From NCBI RefSeq assembly GCF_016859285.1, contig NC_053417.1:10863206-10927205 (forward strand): a DNA stretch of 64,000 nucleotides, given 5' to 3'. Positions within the stretch are counted from its first letter, which is position 1. Every line of letters starts with the position of its first letter. Origin of the DNA: Xiphias gladius. Taxonomy: Eukaryota > Chordata > Actinopteri > Istiophoriformes > Xiphiidae. The translations under genes were made by a program, and so were the position numbers. The notes under the pieces were generated by a model. That model ran no database searches, was not told the origin of the DNA, and saw nothing but the letters and a program-made list of their open reading frames with translations. Shown here one piece after another: positions 49,401 through 60,760 of this stretch.

Positions 49401-52400
49401 ATCATACAACATATGCATCTCTAGACTGTTCCAGACATATTAGGTTTACTTCAGATTCATGCACAGTTCAACCTCCATATCCCAAGCTGGGTGAGGCATC
49501 CTTCTTCTGCTGTCAAAAAAGAGATGAACACACTAACATAGGCAAACACATTGAGCACAGTCTTCCCCTACTGGCTAAGTATATAATAAATATGGTACAA
49601 GATGAGATTAAAATCGGACGTGCAGAGCAACACAGCTTCGTTACTCACCTCTCTTCATCCAATTTCTTCTTCATCATGTCTCTCCTCCAGGCTGGCATCG
49701 ATGCCAGGCGTGCTGCCTCCTCCTCTGCCTGTAGAGGGACAGAGGGGAGAGATAGATAGGGGACCATACCAGTTGGTGGAGGACTGTAATAGTAACAGAA
49801 GCCCTGCTGTCCTGCTTTGGATTACCTCAACCCCTAGTGAAGAGATCAGCCTTCAACAAATTTGAAGAGAAATTTTAAGTGAAATTTAAATTGTCTTTCA
49901 AAGAATTACAATGTATATAGTAATAAACTGTATCAATATTTAGTGAGGGTAAGGAATGAAAAATCAACCAAGGTTTGTTTATCATTTAAGGATTAAATAT
50001 GCTAAATACCTGACCAGCGTTAGATTGAACCTGTGAAGTTACAAGACAACCATCGGTTTAAATTGAAATTATAACAACGTGTATGCAAAATGGCATAAAA
50101 CATGACCTAACTGATTTTCAATGCATTAAACTGTCCCAGGGTGATGTAGTACATCAGAAACTCTGGAAACCCCACTCATTTTAGTTTTGGAATACTTACA
50201 TCAAATTGTGTTGCAGTTCTTTTTAGTCATTTCCAGGGTTTTACAGTCTGGGTGAATAACTCAGTAAACCTGCTTACTTTAACTGGAGTTAATTGGAATT
50301 TCTAGGTGGTTGTAATACTTTTTTAAAATCAAGTCTGGTTGTGTCATGGGCTTTGAAACCACAATTAAATTAATCACATTCAATCAAAGGTGGAATTGAG
50401 ATGTTTCATGCCTGCAGTGTCACACATGGCCTCTCTAAATGTTGGACAGGACAGGTAAGCACCTGCATAGAGAGAAAACTGTAATGAAATGTTAGTCCAC
50501 CTATCAGGGCCAACCAACATAGACATTCTCAAATTTCAAATAGCCTTTATGGAAGGCTTAAAAAAATAAAATACTGAATATAGCATTACTGTGTAAAGTG
50601 ATGAACAGCAAACAGAACTCACAATAGATACTCTTCTTCTCTGTCTTTGAAATAAAATAAAGCCTTTTAAATGGACAGGACACTATGCATACATACTACA
50701 ACTGGATCCTTTACTCTCTCTCAGGCTGTAATCGGAGGTGGAGCAGCCAGAGGGCAGCCATCTTGGATATCTCATCATCAACTGACAAGATACGTTACCC
50801 TTTTGCATTCCTCTTACTAAAGCATTTCACTTGCCCTGGCAAACATGAATCCAGGTAAGATTATCCACACAGTGAATTTTTAATGATTTCCCCTGGCAAT
50901 TTCAGTGCAAGAAAAAAAATCTAAAACATTTGCTGATAAATTTAATAGAATTATGATTTGCTAGTAAATAATTTATATGGTCAAATATGGATTGTATTAT
51001 CGCTAGGATAAGGCTATTTACTATTTATCCTTTGGTAACATGAAACTAGTCAAGAGTCACAGATTCCTTGTGTTACCTTAAATGAATTATGTAGGTCAAT
51101 AGCATGATACCTGTGAGGAACTGATGTTCAGTAATGGTAGATTTACCATACTTTTGTCACATTTTGGGAAAAAGCTTTATTAAGCACTGTCATATCCCCT
51201 AAATGTAGCTTTCTAGCGTAATATGCAGTAAAACAGATGGGTACTTAGAGCCACAAGCCACATGGATTGATAACAAGCTACATGCAGCCATGATTATGTT
51301 TAACCAGTGACGTCTTGAACTTTCTAGCCTTGGCAATGTTACTGTTGTGCACTGCTCATTTTACTCACATTATATCACTCACATAATTACCTCTGTATCA
51401 AAACCCTCAATTCACAAAACTGTCTAGTGCCGGGAACTACATTAGAGAATGGACACCACACGTGAATCAAACCTGTGATGACCTTGTGATAAGTTAACAG
51501 GTTGGAGCACCACATAACCTTTATTTCAGAAATCAATAACTGCTCTAGGAAATATCAACAGCCCGTTGCCTTAAAATTGAACTGTTCCCAATAAATTCCA
51601 TAACTAGTAAAGAGTAATGGCAAAAGTCAATCCAATTGGTCATAAAAGTAGCTGCTAAAGAGGTGCTGGGTCGTTTCAGTTAAGAATAATGGAAAAAGGA
51701 AATTTAAGAGACATTGATTGTTGAAATTCTGCTACAAGTTATTGGTTTTTGGGTCAGGTTTTTGTCATCTGTTGTGACAGTTGACTGCATCCACGTGAGT
51801 CAGAGAGTGTAGCCAATACATTGAATTAGCCTGGCAAGCATCCATTACAATCAATAATAAAGGCAATAAAAAATAACAGGGAAGCTTCTGGAATTTTCCA
51901 ACAAATCAGGAAAAACTTGTTGACCTGTGATTGTGCCTGTACACTGTTCTGGATTATGAATTGTTGGGCTCATTTGAGTAAGAAGTTCTGGATTCATGTT
52001 TATCAGCCACATTTATCTGGCCAACGTAAGTAAAAGGCAAGTTGACATTGATATCTACTAACAGGTAGGACTGATGCTTTATTACTATGATCTTATAAGT
52101 TGTCCTGTGCTGGTAGTTTGTGGTAATTAGTGATATTGCCCCTAAATATGTGAATTTGCCAGTCAGGTTGAATCTGAAAGATGTGGGTGCGGGCCAGATT
52201 GGGGTATCTATTTCATGCCTGAGGAGACCTGTTGAATCAACTATAAACAGTAGGCTATTACAATTTTGTAATGCATCGTTAACTGCATAAACACATGCAG
52301 TACATATACGGTTCCTCTTTAGAGTCTGGGCACCTTCTGTTGAAGTGGGCGGAGAATTACAATATCTATTTAATTAATGGAAAGTTTGAATTTGACAATT

Positions 52401-55400
52401 TGTGTTATTTGCTAATGCTCTTCATTACTTGGACTTGATATGTTGACTGCACCTTCATTGTCACTATTAACAATGTCACCTCACACTATAGTGTGCTGAT
52501 TACATTCATCAAATCTGACACAAATACTGTACATAAATACAGATCTATATATATGCCTTTAAGTTTACCGGCTGACTACCTTCCTTTTTGGGCTGTGAGT
52601 TGATAAAGATTCACTGTAACCTCATTATGGCTCCTGTAAGCCACAGATAGCATGACAGCAGGTGTTGCTAAGAGGGTTATTTGAAGCTAATCTTGATGCT
52701 GCAGAAGACGCACTATGAGAATAGTGTTTCTTGATAGCTACATGTGCTACAGTGCAGGATTACAAATTCAAGACTTTGGTGTTTGACAATGGCCTTTTTT
52801 TTTGGTGTATATATATCGAGGTGAATATTTAGGTTCTCATTGTGATAGACACAAAAATGTCTTGTAAAATAGATGAATTTGGACTTATGGGCAATCAGAA
52901 AATTGAAATATTTATCAATAGAGTAAGTCTCTAACAGCTTACTGAAAACCTATAATCACAAAAATATCAACACACTTTATTTCCAACAGCAATGTAGAAA
53001 TCAAAAATAAAGGAAAGCAAAGAGAATTATGCAAAATTAGAGCAAATCTCTCAATCACTCCAATTATAGAGTAACAAAAGGATGGAACATACTTCGTGGA
53101 ACAACTACAAACTCTTCATTTGATTTATCACTTAGATAATAGCTTTGTCAGGTGAATGCTTCCATTTGCTGACAGAAATTTGAATCTGAATTACTATTGA
53201 TAAAAGTAACAAAAGGCCTTGCATTTACCACACTGCTAATCTTTGTAATGTATACTGAAAGGCACACATTGTATAAACAAAATCACAGACTTAAAAACGA
53301 GGACCATTTGTGAAAAACTAAGTAACCTTAAACTCTCACAAACTGGCTGAAGACCTAGTTTCATTACCTTTGAGTCAAGCAACAAAGAGCACTTAAAATA
53401 ATACCATTTTGAAAGAATGAAAGGTTGTTTTCTTACACTGTCACCTTTTTATTTCTAGCAACTGTCTAACCCGGTACTGAGTTCCATTGTGAAGTGAATC
53501 CCTTGTCTTTCCGAGATACTAAATCAGAGAGACCATCTCAACATGAAATGCAATCTGAATTATTGAATATAAAACAAGTGTGCAGAGTTTTACCAGTTAT
53601 GTCCTTCGTTAAAAAGATGGTCTAAAACACAATACATCACAACGTTTATGGCATATCTTTTCCTCTAAAAACTTGTTTTCCTACAAAGCAGTGTACCATG
53701 GTAATCAGTCATACTAGAGTGAAAAAACTCTTGGTTCAACACAATTCAAAAAGAAATGGTTTCAGCAAATTCATGTGTCTTTTTACATCACACGTTATCT
53801 TTTCATCCACTTAAGCAAATGCAAATGGTAAAGTCAGTACATCTAAGTGGATGCTCTTTACTTTGCTCCAGTTAAGTCCCTTATGTGGTCTAAACGTTGA
53901 CACACCAGATTAGTTTCGTCTCTCAGCACACTCCACTGTGCAGGTCAGTTTCCCTGATCCTGCTGTTTCCTCTTTGGTTGTACAGGTGAACTGGGCTTTT
54001 AGTGAACCTTTAATCCATAGTTGCTAGATTTCAAAGAGCTCAGCTTCCTTTTCTTTCCAAAAAGCAAAGCTTCGGTCAATGTATCTGATGATTTCCTCAT
54101 TGCTAAACTCTTTTAGTTCATAGATCACTTTAATTGAGTCTTCATCCGGTTCTTCTCTCGGTGGAGGTTTATCAACATGAGGTTCCTCTATGATTTTAAC
54201 AGTAACAGGTGGAACATCTTTCACTGGATCTGGTCCTGAGCTTTCTTTTGTTCCCTGTGTACTCTCAGCTTTTGCTGTTGCATCAGTGTGCTGTACAGTT
54301 TCAGTTGCCAAGCTCTGCATTTGGTCCTGCTCTGAACTATTCCCATTAGACACCACAGTCTCATTTGACATCTGCTCACTGGCTTTTATATCCCCTGGAG
54401 AGTTGTCTGCCAGTGAGTTCTTCAGAGTTCTCTGCTCCAAACACTGGCCATTGTCAGATACACCATCCTGGGTTGCAGAAGTTGATGATGATGAAGATAC
54501 AACTGATTGTGAGGCTGGTGGGGAAGGTTGTGGTGATGGTGCAGGTAGAGTAGACCGTGCATTTGGAGATGAGGGTGCAGGATGGGTAAGTGGTGGAGGA
54601 GGTGGAGGATGTGAAGGTGGGCGAGGGAGTGATTCTTGCATTGGCATAATGGAGACATCGGGAGACATGGAGCGTAGAGAAGCCGTCATTACACCACCCC
54701 CCTCATCAGAGTCTCCAAAATACTTAAGCTTTATGTCTTCAAAACCATCCGCCCAGTCTCGCTTCCCTCTCTCAATTTCCTCCATGACTTCCTTGTGAAA
54801 CTGCCTTATGACCTCCCATTTATGGCTACCAAGACGGTCGAACATCTCATAGCACAAGAGGTGGCGGAATTTGCGCTCACTGCGAGACATGTTCATTTCT
54901 AGCAACTGGAAGTATCCAAGCATGAAAAGGTCAAGGGTTAGGCTTTCGTAGCTCACTGGTGACCCGTTGATGTGTGGCAAAAAGTGCTCCGGCCAGTATA
55001 TCATCTGGGCACGACTCAGCCTGCGGATCTGCCGTGTGGGCACTTGACTCATGATTGTCCTCCAGTGGCCAATCAGATTTCCTACTACCTGCTTTGACTT
55101 CATGAAAAGGAGGAGTTTGTCGTCTTCAGTTTGTATCTCCCCACCGATTTGTGAACTATACTGGTTGTAGTCCTCCCAGGCCACATCTAAATGATTTCCT
55201 CTCCTGCCTGTATATTTAGTCCGATAAGATTCAGAGATAGTGTACTTCCGCCAGTGTTCAAGGAAAAGGAAAACAATTCTCTCTTTTCTCATTTCAATGC
55301 ATTCCTGGACATAGCTTAGATCTGTCTGCACCTCCAAACTTCTTGTTAGTTGATCATTATTTAAAATAGGGTCTGCCGAAAGAACCTGATTGAACTGTTC

Positions 55401-58400
55401 AATATTAGTAGGAGCCATTATCTCAGGGGGCGCATATGTCTGAGGAGCATGAGATGCGATAACTGGTTCTTCAACAATCGGTAAGACTGTTTCCTCCACT
55501 GTAGGTAAATCTCCATTGGTACTGGACTCAAGGACTGTAGTAGAGGAACAAGGGACACCTTCCTGAATTGTCTCTGGAGAGTAACTACACTCACTTACCA
55601 CAGGGAGTGACCTCTTACGTTTGTATATCCTATTTGCTTTGTTGACTGCAGACTGTGACTGATTCTGAATTTCATAATTGGCCTTGAGGTTCTTCACTGA
55701 AACTCCACACTGCTTTATCTCCTTCTCCACATCCTCTCTTGTTGAGAAGGACTGAGAACGTCCAATAAATCCAGTGCCAGCCGAACCTGCTGTTTGACAC
55801 TGAATTGTGCTCATGTTCCTTGCATCTTCCTCAGAGTATAGAGGAATTATAAGATCCAAGATGTCTATCTCTTTCCCCCCCAGGGTGGCAAGAAGAATGG
55901 CCATACTCTTAAGTAGGGTAGAAATCTTGCTGCACCAGGCTGGAAGATCTTCCGCTTGGCCGTGTACCTGCTTTGGATTGACTGAGAAGTGCCCTTGATT
56001 GATGGCAGCAGAAACTGGTAGGAGCTGGTGAAGCTCACACTCTAGTTCTTCCAGCTCTTTCTCGACTTCTGAGACCTTGTGCATGACCTGCAAGTTCTCA
56101 ATTTGCTTCTCAATACGGTTTAGGTCATCCTCTGTCATCAGTTCCCCAAATGGGCCCAAAATAGCATTGTGGACATGGGAGTAGTGCCATTCCTGAGGCT
56201 GGTAGTGCCCACTTGCAGCAAACTAAATCAGAGGTCAAAGGCGACCATAAGACAAGGAAAAAAGGGAAGGGGGGAAGGATTCCTTCAGCTTGAAGTTCCT
56301 GGTGCGAATACACTCTTCAATGCAATTCCATCCTGACACACAGATTTTACATGGATTTAGTGGTGCAATGGCACTGCCTCATTAAAAGCACAAAACTTCC
56401 TAATTTAATTTTGAGTCAAACAGAGAAAACTGTATCCTTTGCAAATAATTGGCAAATATTATTTGTACCAATATTGATATATAGAATTGTGATCAAAGTG
56501 TTAAAAGCTTACATGTCAAAATTTGTATCTGTTAGGCAATTGACTCTGACAAGACCTTTTATATCCATATTTGCTTAATCCCTCTTTACAGTGTTTCTCT
56601 CTTTTTTAGGCAGTTTTTGATGTTTTCTCTTAGTTTAAAGAATGACTACACAAACACTGAGATTCTGCTTTTACTGACATCCAGTAGTTGAACTTTGCAT
56701 CTTGCTGCATGTTCTGTCTGCAACACAAATATATTGTAACACTACAGTGTTACTTTGCAGTTGGTAATGGCACCAGTGCAGCAGACAGTCCACATCCAAC
56801 AGTGATAGGAAACCACACTGGGTGTGGTTAAAGGTGCAACAGAGTTGAAACTGTCAACCCAGAGAGGTCAGTGTAACAAAGGTTTTTCTGAGTAAGGGAC
56901 TTGTGGAATTACTCTTTAAGATTGTCATGATCTGCTTGCCAAAAAAAATATAAAATAAATAAAATTGAAAGAGATGGCATACTGTTTATTTTCACTGCAA
57001 AAACATTTTATTTGCTGTATTTTTCAACTTTAAGAGTAAAGAACTATACAAAAGCAGTTGTTGTTATTATTAGTATTATTATTATTATTACTATTATTAT
57101 TATTAGTAGTGTTAGTAGTATTTAGTATTTCTGTTATTATTACTGGTTGACCTGTAGTGTGAATTGGCCCAGCATCACACCACTGAATCAGCATGTAACA
57201 ACTTGAAGCCGCAAAACTCCATCAAACACCAGCCCACACTGTGAATCTGTTAGTCAAGTGTGTTAATGCTGTGATGGGCACTGTAGCCAAGTATTCAGTT
57301 CACTGCACTCCAAAAAGTTTTTTGCTATCAACAAAGACTATCAATATTAAAAACATGCATAGATACGCCTAAAGAAAAAAAAAAATAGTGAGCACACGTA
57401 TGTCTACATTTAGAACTAGCTAGGTCCAATGCCATTTCATGCAATTAGTAATAACTTTTGATGTGTTATTAACAGGGGGAAATATATCACTAAAATACTT
57501 TATGTTCAGCTTAGCTTGATACTTTTAGGCCAAATGGCCGATTAGACACTAATAATAGTGCATCTCAACAAATAAACAAAAACACTAAATGCTAGCTTAC
57601 TGGCATATAGTGTTTTGTAGGACACTGAAGAGAGATTTCTACCTGCTGGATCACTTAAGATTGGAATCCCTGATAGCATAAATTATTAATTATTCACATT
57701 TAATCAATCGCATAGAGTCCTTGTATTACTCAGGACTAACAAATGTTCAGATTGCTACGGTATGAATTACTAATTTATACCATGTCTAAATACGCATTAC
57801 CACACACTGCAGTGACTATTCATCAAGAGAAAAATGGCGGTAAATGCCGAATAATCAAATTTAGAAAGTTCAGTATGCTGACAGAAACCCTTGTGAATAA
57901 CTTTGGCCATGGCATTTGTTCTGAGCATGAGAGTAAGGCAGGTGATGGCAAACTGCAAAAGTGCTTAAAGTGTTTAAGTCCCTAAATGCAACTCATTTGA
58001 CAACACAGAATCATTCTCCTTCAGCTGTTATGTCATGCATAGATGCCAAATGAACTTGTCTTGACTTCATCCTCAACTAACTGTTTGACTGACATGTCAA
58101 AAAGAGAGAGCAAAATTATGTCATGCACGAATACTAAAAACACTTTCATACAGCCAGGTTGTTCAAAATCACAAAAATCCACACTCAAATCCAAGCAACA
58201 GCTATCCCCTTTTGTGGTGTTAATTATTTTAAACTGAAGCCATATCAGGTTTACAGAGCATTTTGAATTTACAGAACCACACATGGGGATAGCTAAGACA
58301 CGACAAAACTTCTGGACCTTTGTACAGCCTTGCAACATCAAGCCTACCTTGCGCTTGTGCTCCTCCTCCTCTTGTATCTTGACCTGAAGCTTTCGCACCA

Positions 58401-60760
58401 TCACCTGTCTCTTCCATTCAGGTATTGCTTTTCCTTGTTCATCATGAGTGGGCACTAGCGCCTCCACATCTGCGAGGCTAGTCTTCCGTCCCGACTCTGC
58501 TCCCGCCGTGCCACCACTACTGTTCCCATTGATTACAGAGTTGGAGGGCAGTTGCTCGTAGCTCGCAGAGGGCGACATGGTCCTGGCAGATCCAGAGCCA
58601 GTGGGACTGGGGCTGGGACTTGGGGTGGCTGGTGGGGAGGTGACAGACGTATTGGATGGTGGAGGGGATGATGGCTTGGCTGGTGGGCTAGATGTGCGGG
58701 TCTCTGGTGGAGATGTGGTGTTTCCCTGGAGGAAAATAAAGACAGATGCACAAGAGAACATGAGACACAACAAAACTGATAACTGGTGGATTTTTTTTTT
58801 TTTTAAACCAGTAACCACTCTCCTAACTACATCTTTTGACGAATATAGCTAGAAGACATTATTAAGCATTCTTGTGGAAATTTAATGTCACATGATTAAG
58901 AGGTTTCTTCGAAATTATGACACATCAACTAGTTTCCTGATTAGATGTGATCTTTCTTTTGGTCATCTTTTACTGAGCTTAAGCGTAACTCATATGGAGT
59001 GGACCACGTTGACTCTGACTCAGTATAAATTATGACATTTTAATGTGTGTTTAAGCTATTGAGTTCATGGATTGGCAATTACTATTTGGCTAAATGGACT
59101 AATGACAACCTTATTCGGATAAACACCATTTTGAAGGAGCAATGCAATAGGAGCAATGCAAGAAGCGACTTCATGCGATCAAGATGTGATTTGAAGTGTA
59201 GACTTTCAACTTTAACTCAAGGGGGTTTAACAAAAATATCACATTAATCGTTTAGGAAGTGCAGCCATTTTTATACATAGTCCCTCATTTTCAGCGGCTC
59301 AAAAGTAATTGGACAAACTGACATAATTATTTTCATTAAATGAAAAGGGTTTAGGTCAGGTGACTGACTTGGCCATTGTAGAATATTCCATTTCTTTACC
59401 TTCAGAAGCTCTTGGGTTGCTTTTGCAGTATGTTTTGGGTCATTATCCATCTGTACTGTAAAGCACTGTCCTATCAGTGTTTGCAATTTTTGGCTGAGTC
59501 TGAGCAGCTAGTAGAGCCCTATACACTTCTGAATTCATCCTGTTACTTCTACCAGCAGTCACATCATCAATAAACACCAATGACCCAGTTCTGTTGCCAG
59601 CCATACATGCCCATGCCATGACACTGCCTCCATCATGTTTGACATGATGTACTATGCTTTGGATCATGAACCGTTCCTTTCCTCCTCCATACTTTTCTCT
59701 TCCGATTATTTTGGTACAAGTTTATATTGGTTTCATCTGTCCAGAGAATCTTGTTCCAGACATGGGCAGACTTATGTAGATGTTCCTGGCAGAGTCTAAT
59801 CTGGATTTTAAGTTCTTGAGTGTTCTTGAGCACCTTGTGGTAAACCCTCTGTATTTACATTCATGATGAATTGATTGTAGACTTGACACTGATACACCTG
59901 ACTCTGTGAGTGTTCTTGACCAAGCTATATGTTGTGAAGGGTTTCTCTGCACCAATGAAAGAGTTCTGCGATCATCCACTTTAGTTGTCTTACATGGTCT
60001 TCCAGGCGTTTTGGTGTTGCTGAGCTTGCCAGTACATTCCTCCTTTTTAAATATGAACCAAAGTGTTGATTTGGCCACTCCTAAAGTTTCTGCTATCTGT
60101 CTGATAGGTTTTTGTTTTTTCAGCCGAATGATGGCCTCCTTCATTTGCATCAACACCTTTTTGGACCACATATTAACTACAGACCTTTTTAATCTGCTTA
60201 ATTTGTCATGAAATTAACAATTGTCATGTAATTCCTATACAGTTAATACAATATATTTGTTAAATCCCCTTTTAATTAAAAGCTGACAGTCTACACTTAA
60301 ATCACATCTTGACGGAGTCGTTTCAAATCCAATTTGGTGATGTACAGAGACAATTACTGAAATTGTGTCATTGTCAAAATACTCCTTTGATGGTTTGGGA
60401 TAATTTTCCATCATTTCTACCTCTTTGGCAAATTCATTAAGTCAGCATTTGTTTGCAATTACTGGTACTTGCTTTAAAAATGGCGACAGTGTGACTTCAA
60501 ATCCACAAGTAATGGCAAAAGCTGTGGCTAAATTCCTAAAATGAGCAATTCTGTATTTCTCAGTGACTGTTACATAAATGTATCATCAGTAGCGGAGGAA
60601 GGCTGTGAACATACATTGTTGCCCGTGGGTCCACTGTTGGAAAAGACAGTGGTGTAGCCTTTACTGTGAGGTGTGGGCTTGAGGCTCTTTCCTGCTTTGA
60701 TCTCTGCCAGCAGTTCAGAGTTGTCGCCAGTGGGGGACATCATGTTGAAAGATTTTGTGC
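46484..60760 (-). CDS. espn: Espin, 3' half (WH2 to C-terminal actin-bundling module)
   Basis: Espin cross-links actin in hair-cell stereocilia and microvilli. Exons 5' to 3': 60615-60760, 58348-58725, 49649-49728, 48612-48623 and 46484-46631, joined in phase to the stop at 46484-46486. The first carries the WH2 actin-monomer motif ([20 protein letters not shown] then [14 protein letters not shown]). The second is a Ser/Pro-rich linker, then [20 protein letters not shown] and [20 protein letters not shown]. The third reads [20 protein letters not shown]; the 12-base fourth adds EQK; the last has [20 protein letters not shown] before [10 protein letters not shown]. This order matches mammalian ESPN. 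The ankyrin repeats lie beyond position 64000. Introns hold two Tc1 remnants and an alternative terminal exon (54024-56222). Confidence 0.93.
46735..47420. mobile_element. Tc1-like remnant plus short teleost repeat in espn intron
   Basis: Left part: ACATTT hexamer repeats (46733-46757) and the palindrome CGCTTTGGATAAAAGCG (46795-46811), a sequence I know as common in fish interspersed repeats. Right part: AAGTATGTGGACACC at about 47032 resembles a Tc1-family terminus. On the minus strand around 47250-47160, with frame breaks, a transposase end reads [20 protein letters not shown]; the canonical acidic residue after NPI is Lys here. The remnant is not functional. Confidence 0.65.
47741..48110 (+). 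promoter_or_regulatory. Promoter-like region on the strand opposite espn
   Basis: Within the espn intron between 46631 and 48612, an inverted CCAAT (ATTGG at 47768-47772) and an E-box CACGTG (47783-47788) precede a segment with a strong plus-strand splice donor (GACAG then GTGAGTG at 48007). This is followed at 48030-48096 by a dense GCTAGC/TTAGC cluster of the kind seen just after the taf10, ppih and ybx1 first exons. Transcription from here would run antisense to espn. Confidence 0.45.
47967..52130 (+). other. Candidate unrecognised plus-strand transcript inside espn
   Basis: A possible first exon 47967-48006 reads [13 protein letters not shown] and ends in phase 1 at a strong donor. Two continuations stay open. 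Option A: exons 50725-50854, 52007-52025 and 52065-52130, all with AG/GT borders, giving an 84-residue product that includes [20 protein letters not shown]. Option B: a single exon 48639-48703 behind an excellent pyrimidine tract, giving a 34-residue product with a basic tail ([15 protein letters not shown]). I recognise neither. It may equally be a noncoding antisense RNA. Confidence 0.2.
48612..48623 (-). other. espn: espn 12-nt microexon (GGAACAGAAAAG)
   Basis: It is flanked by ACAG on its 5' side and GTAAG on its 3' side. It joins the preceding exon (phase 2, ending AG) and the last exon (beginning A) to read DEER-EQK-RKAEEE, the same order as mammalian espin EEEREQKRKEEE. Skipping it keeps the frame and drops four residues, so it may be regulated. 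Confidence 0.75.
48870..53445. other. espn intron sequence between the alternative terminal exon and exon 49649-49728
   Basis: Apart from the espn exon at 49649-49728 and the candidate plus-strand exons, I see only AT-rich sequence and a T-run at 48859-48881. No transposase, RNA gene or long frame was found. Confidence 0.4.
54024..56222 (-). CDS. espn: Large alternative terminal exon of espn (732 codons)
   Basis: One open exon with acceptor CTCTGATTTAG ending just before 56222, read in phase 0 through [20 protein letters not shown] to a TAG at 54024-54026. The upstream espn exon (58348-58725) ends in phase 0, so splicing here gives an in-frame long C-terminus replacing the short LAPWQRQ ending. 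Seen: a coiled-coil-like [20 protein letters not shown] (about residues 30-65), a Ser-rich middle, a conserved-looking block ([76 protein letters not shown]; about 315-530), a Pro/Ser-rich stretch with PPPPPPL, and an acidic end ([10 protein letters not shown]). AATAAA on this strand at about 53449 could end it. It may match the long C-termini of espin-like proteins; I cannot verify that. A separate gene is a less likely reading. Confidence 0.75.
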   Translation of the reverse strand, partial: FAASGHYQPQEWHYSHVHNAILGPFGELMTEDDLNRIEKQIENLQVMHKVSEVEKELEELECELHQLLPVSAAINQGHFSVNPKQVHGQAEDLPAWCSKISTLLKSMAILLATLGGKEIDILDLIIPLYSEEDARNMSTIQCQTAGSAGTGFIGRSQSFSTREDVEKEIKQCGVSVKNLKANYEIQNQSQSAVNKANRIYKRKRSLPVVSECSYSPETIQEGVPCSSTTVLESSTNGDLPTVEETVLPIVEEPVIASHAPQTYAPPEIMAPTNIEQFNQVLSADPILNNDQLTRSLEVQTDLSYVQECIEMRKERIVFLFLEHWRKYTISESYRTKYTGRRGNHLDVAWEDYNQYSSQIGGEIQTEDDKLLLFMKSKQVVGNLIGHWRTIMSQVPTRQIRRLSRAQMIYWPEHFLPHINGSPVSYESLTLDLFMLGYFQLLEMNMSRSERKFRHLLCYEMFDRLGSHKWEVIRQFHKEVMEEIERGKRDWADGFEDIKLKYFGDSDEGGGVMTASLRSMSPDVSIMPMQESLPRPPSHPPPPPPLTHPAPSSPNARSTLPAPSPQPSPPASQSVVSSSSSTSATQDGVSDNGQCLEQRTLKNSLADNSPGDIKASEQMSNETVVSNGNSSEQDQMQSLATETVQHTDATAKAESTQGTKESSGPDPVKDVPPVTVKIIEEPHVDKPPPREEPDEDSIKVIYELKEFSNEEIIRYIDRSFAFWKEKEAELFEI
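57058..57145. repeat. (ATT)n-rich imperfect microsatellite
   Basis: Repeated TTA/ATT triplets interrupted by GTAGTGTTAGTAG, in the espn intron between 56222 and 58348. Confidence 0.85.
59175..60320 (-). mobile_element. Decayed Tc1-like transposon with long inverted repeats
   Basis: The left repeat beginning TCAAGATGTGATTTGAAGTG (about 59179) and the reverse complement of the right one ending about 60313 (GTCAAGATGTGATTTAAGTG) match closely. Inner segments (GGGGGTTTAACAAAAATATC versus GGGGATTTAACAAATATATT) extend the inverted similarity to about 90 bases. The minus-strand transposase is broken by frameshifts: DNA-binding part [20 protein letters not shown] with [11 protein letters not shown] (60171 down to about 59830), then [12 protein letters not shown] with the first catalytic Asp, then [14 protein letters not shown] with the second Asp, then [10 protein letters not shown] followed by FHLMK, where the third acidic residue and the C-terminus are lost. 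It lies in the espn intron between 58725 and 60615. Confidence 0.9.

Noticed and set aside
49244..49759. 171-codon plus-strand frame overlapping an espn exon
   Set aside because: Its end is antisense to the espn MPAWRRD exon and the rest has no likeness to any family.
54190..54798. 202-codon plus-strand frame opposite the espn terminal exon
   Set aside because: It is the antisense shadow of the espn coding exon; its glycine runs are just the complement of the proline codons.
57743..57985. 80-codon plus-strand frame [10 protein letters not shown]
   Set aside because: No splice sites, promoter or family likeness; composition is like the surrounding intron.
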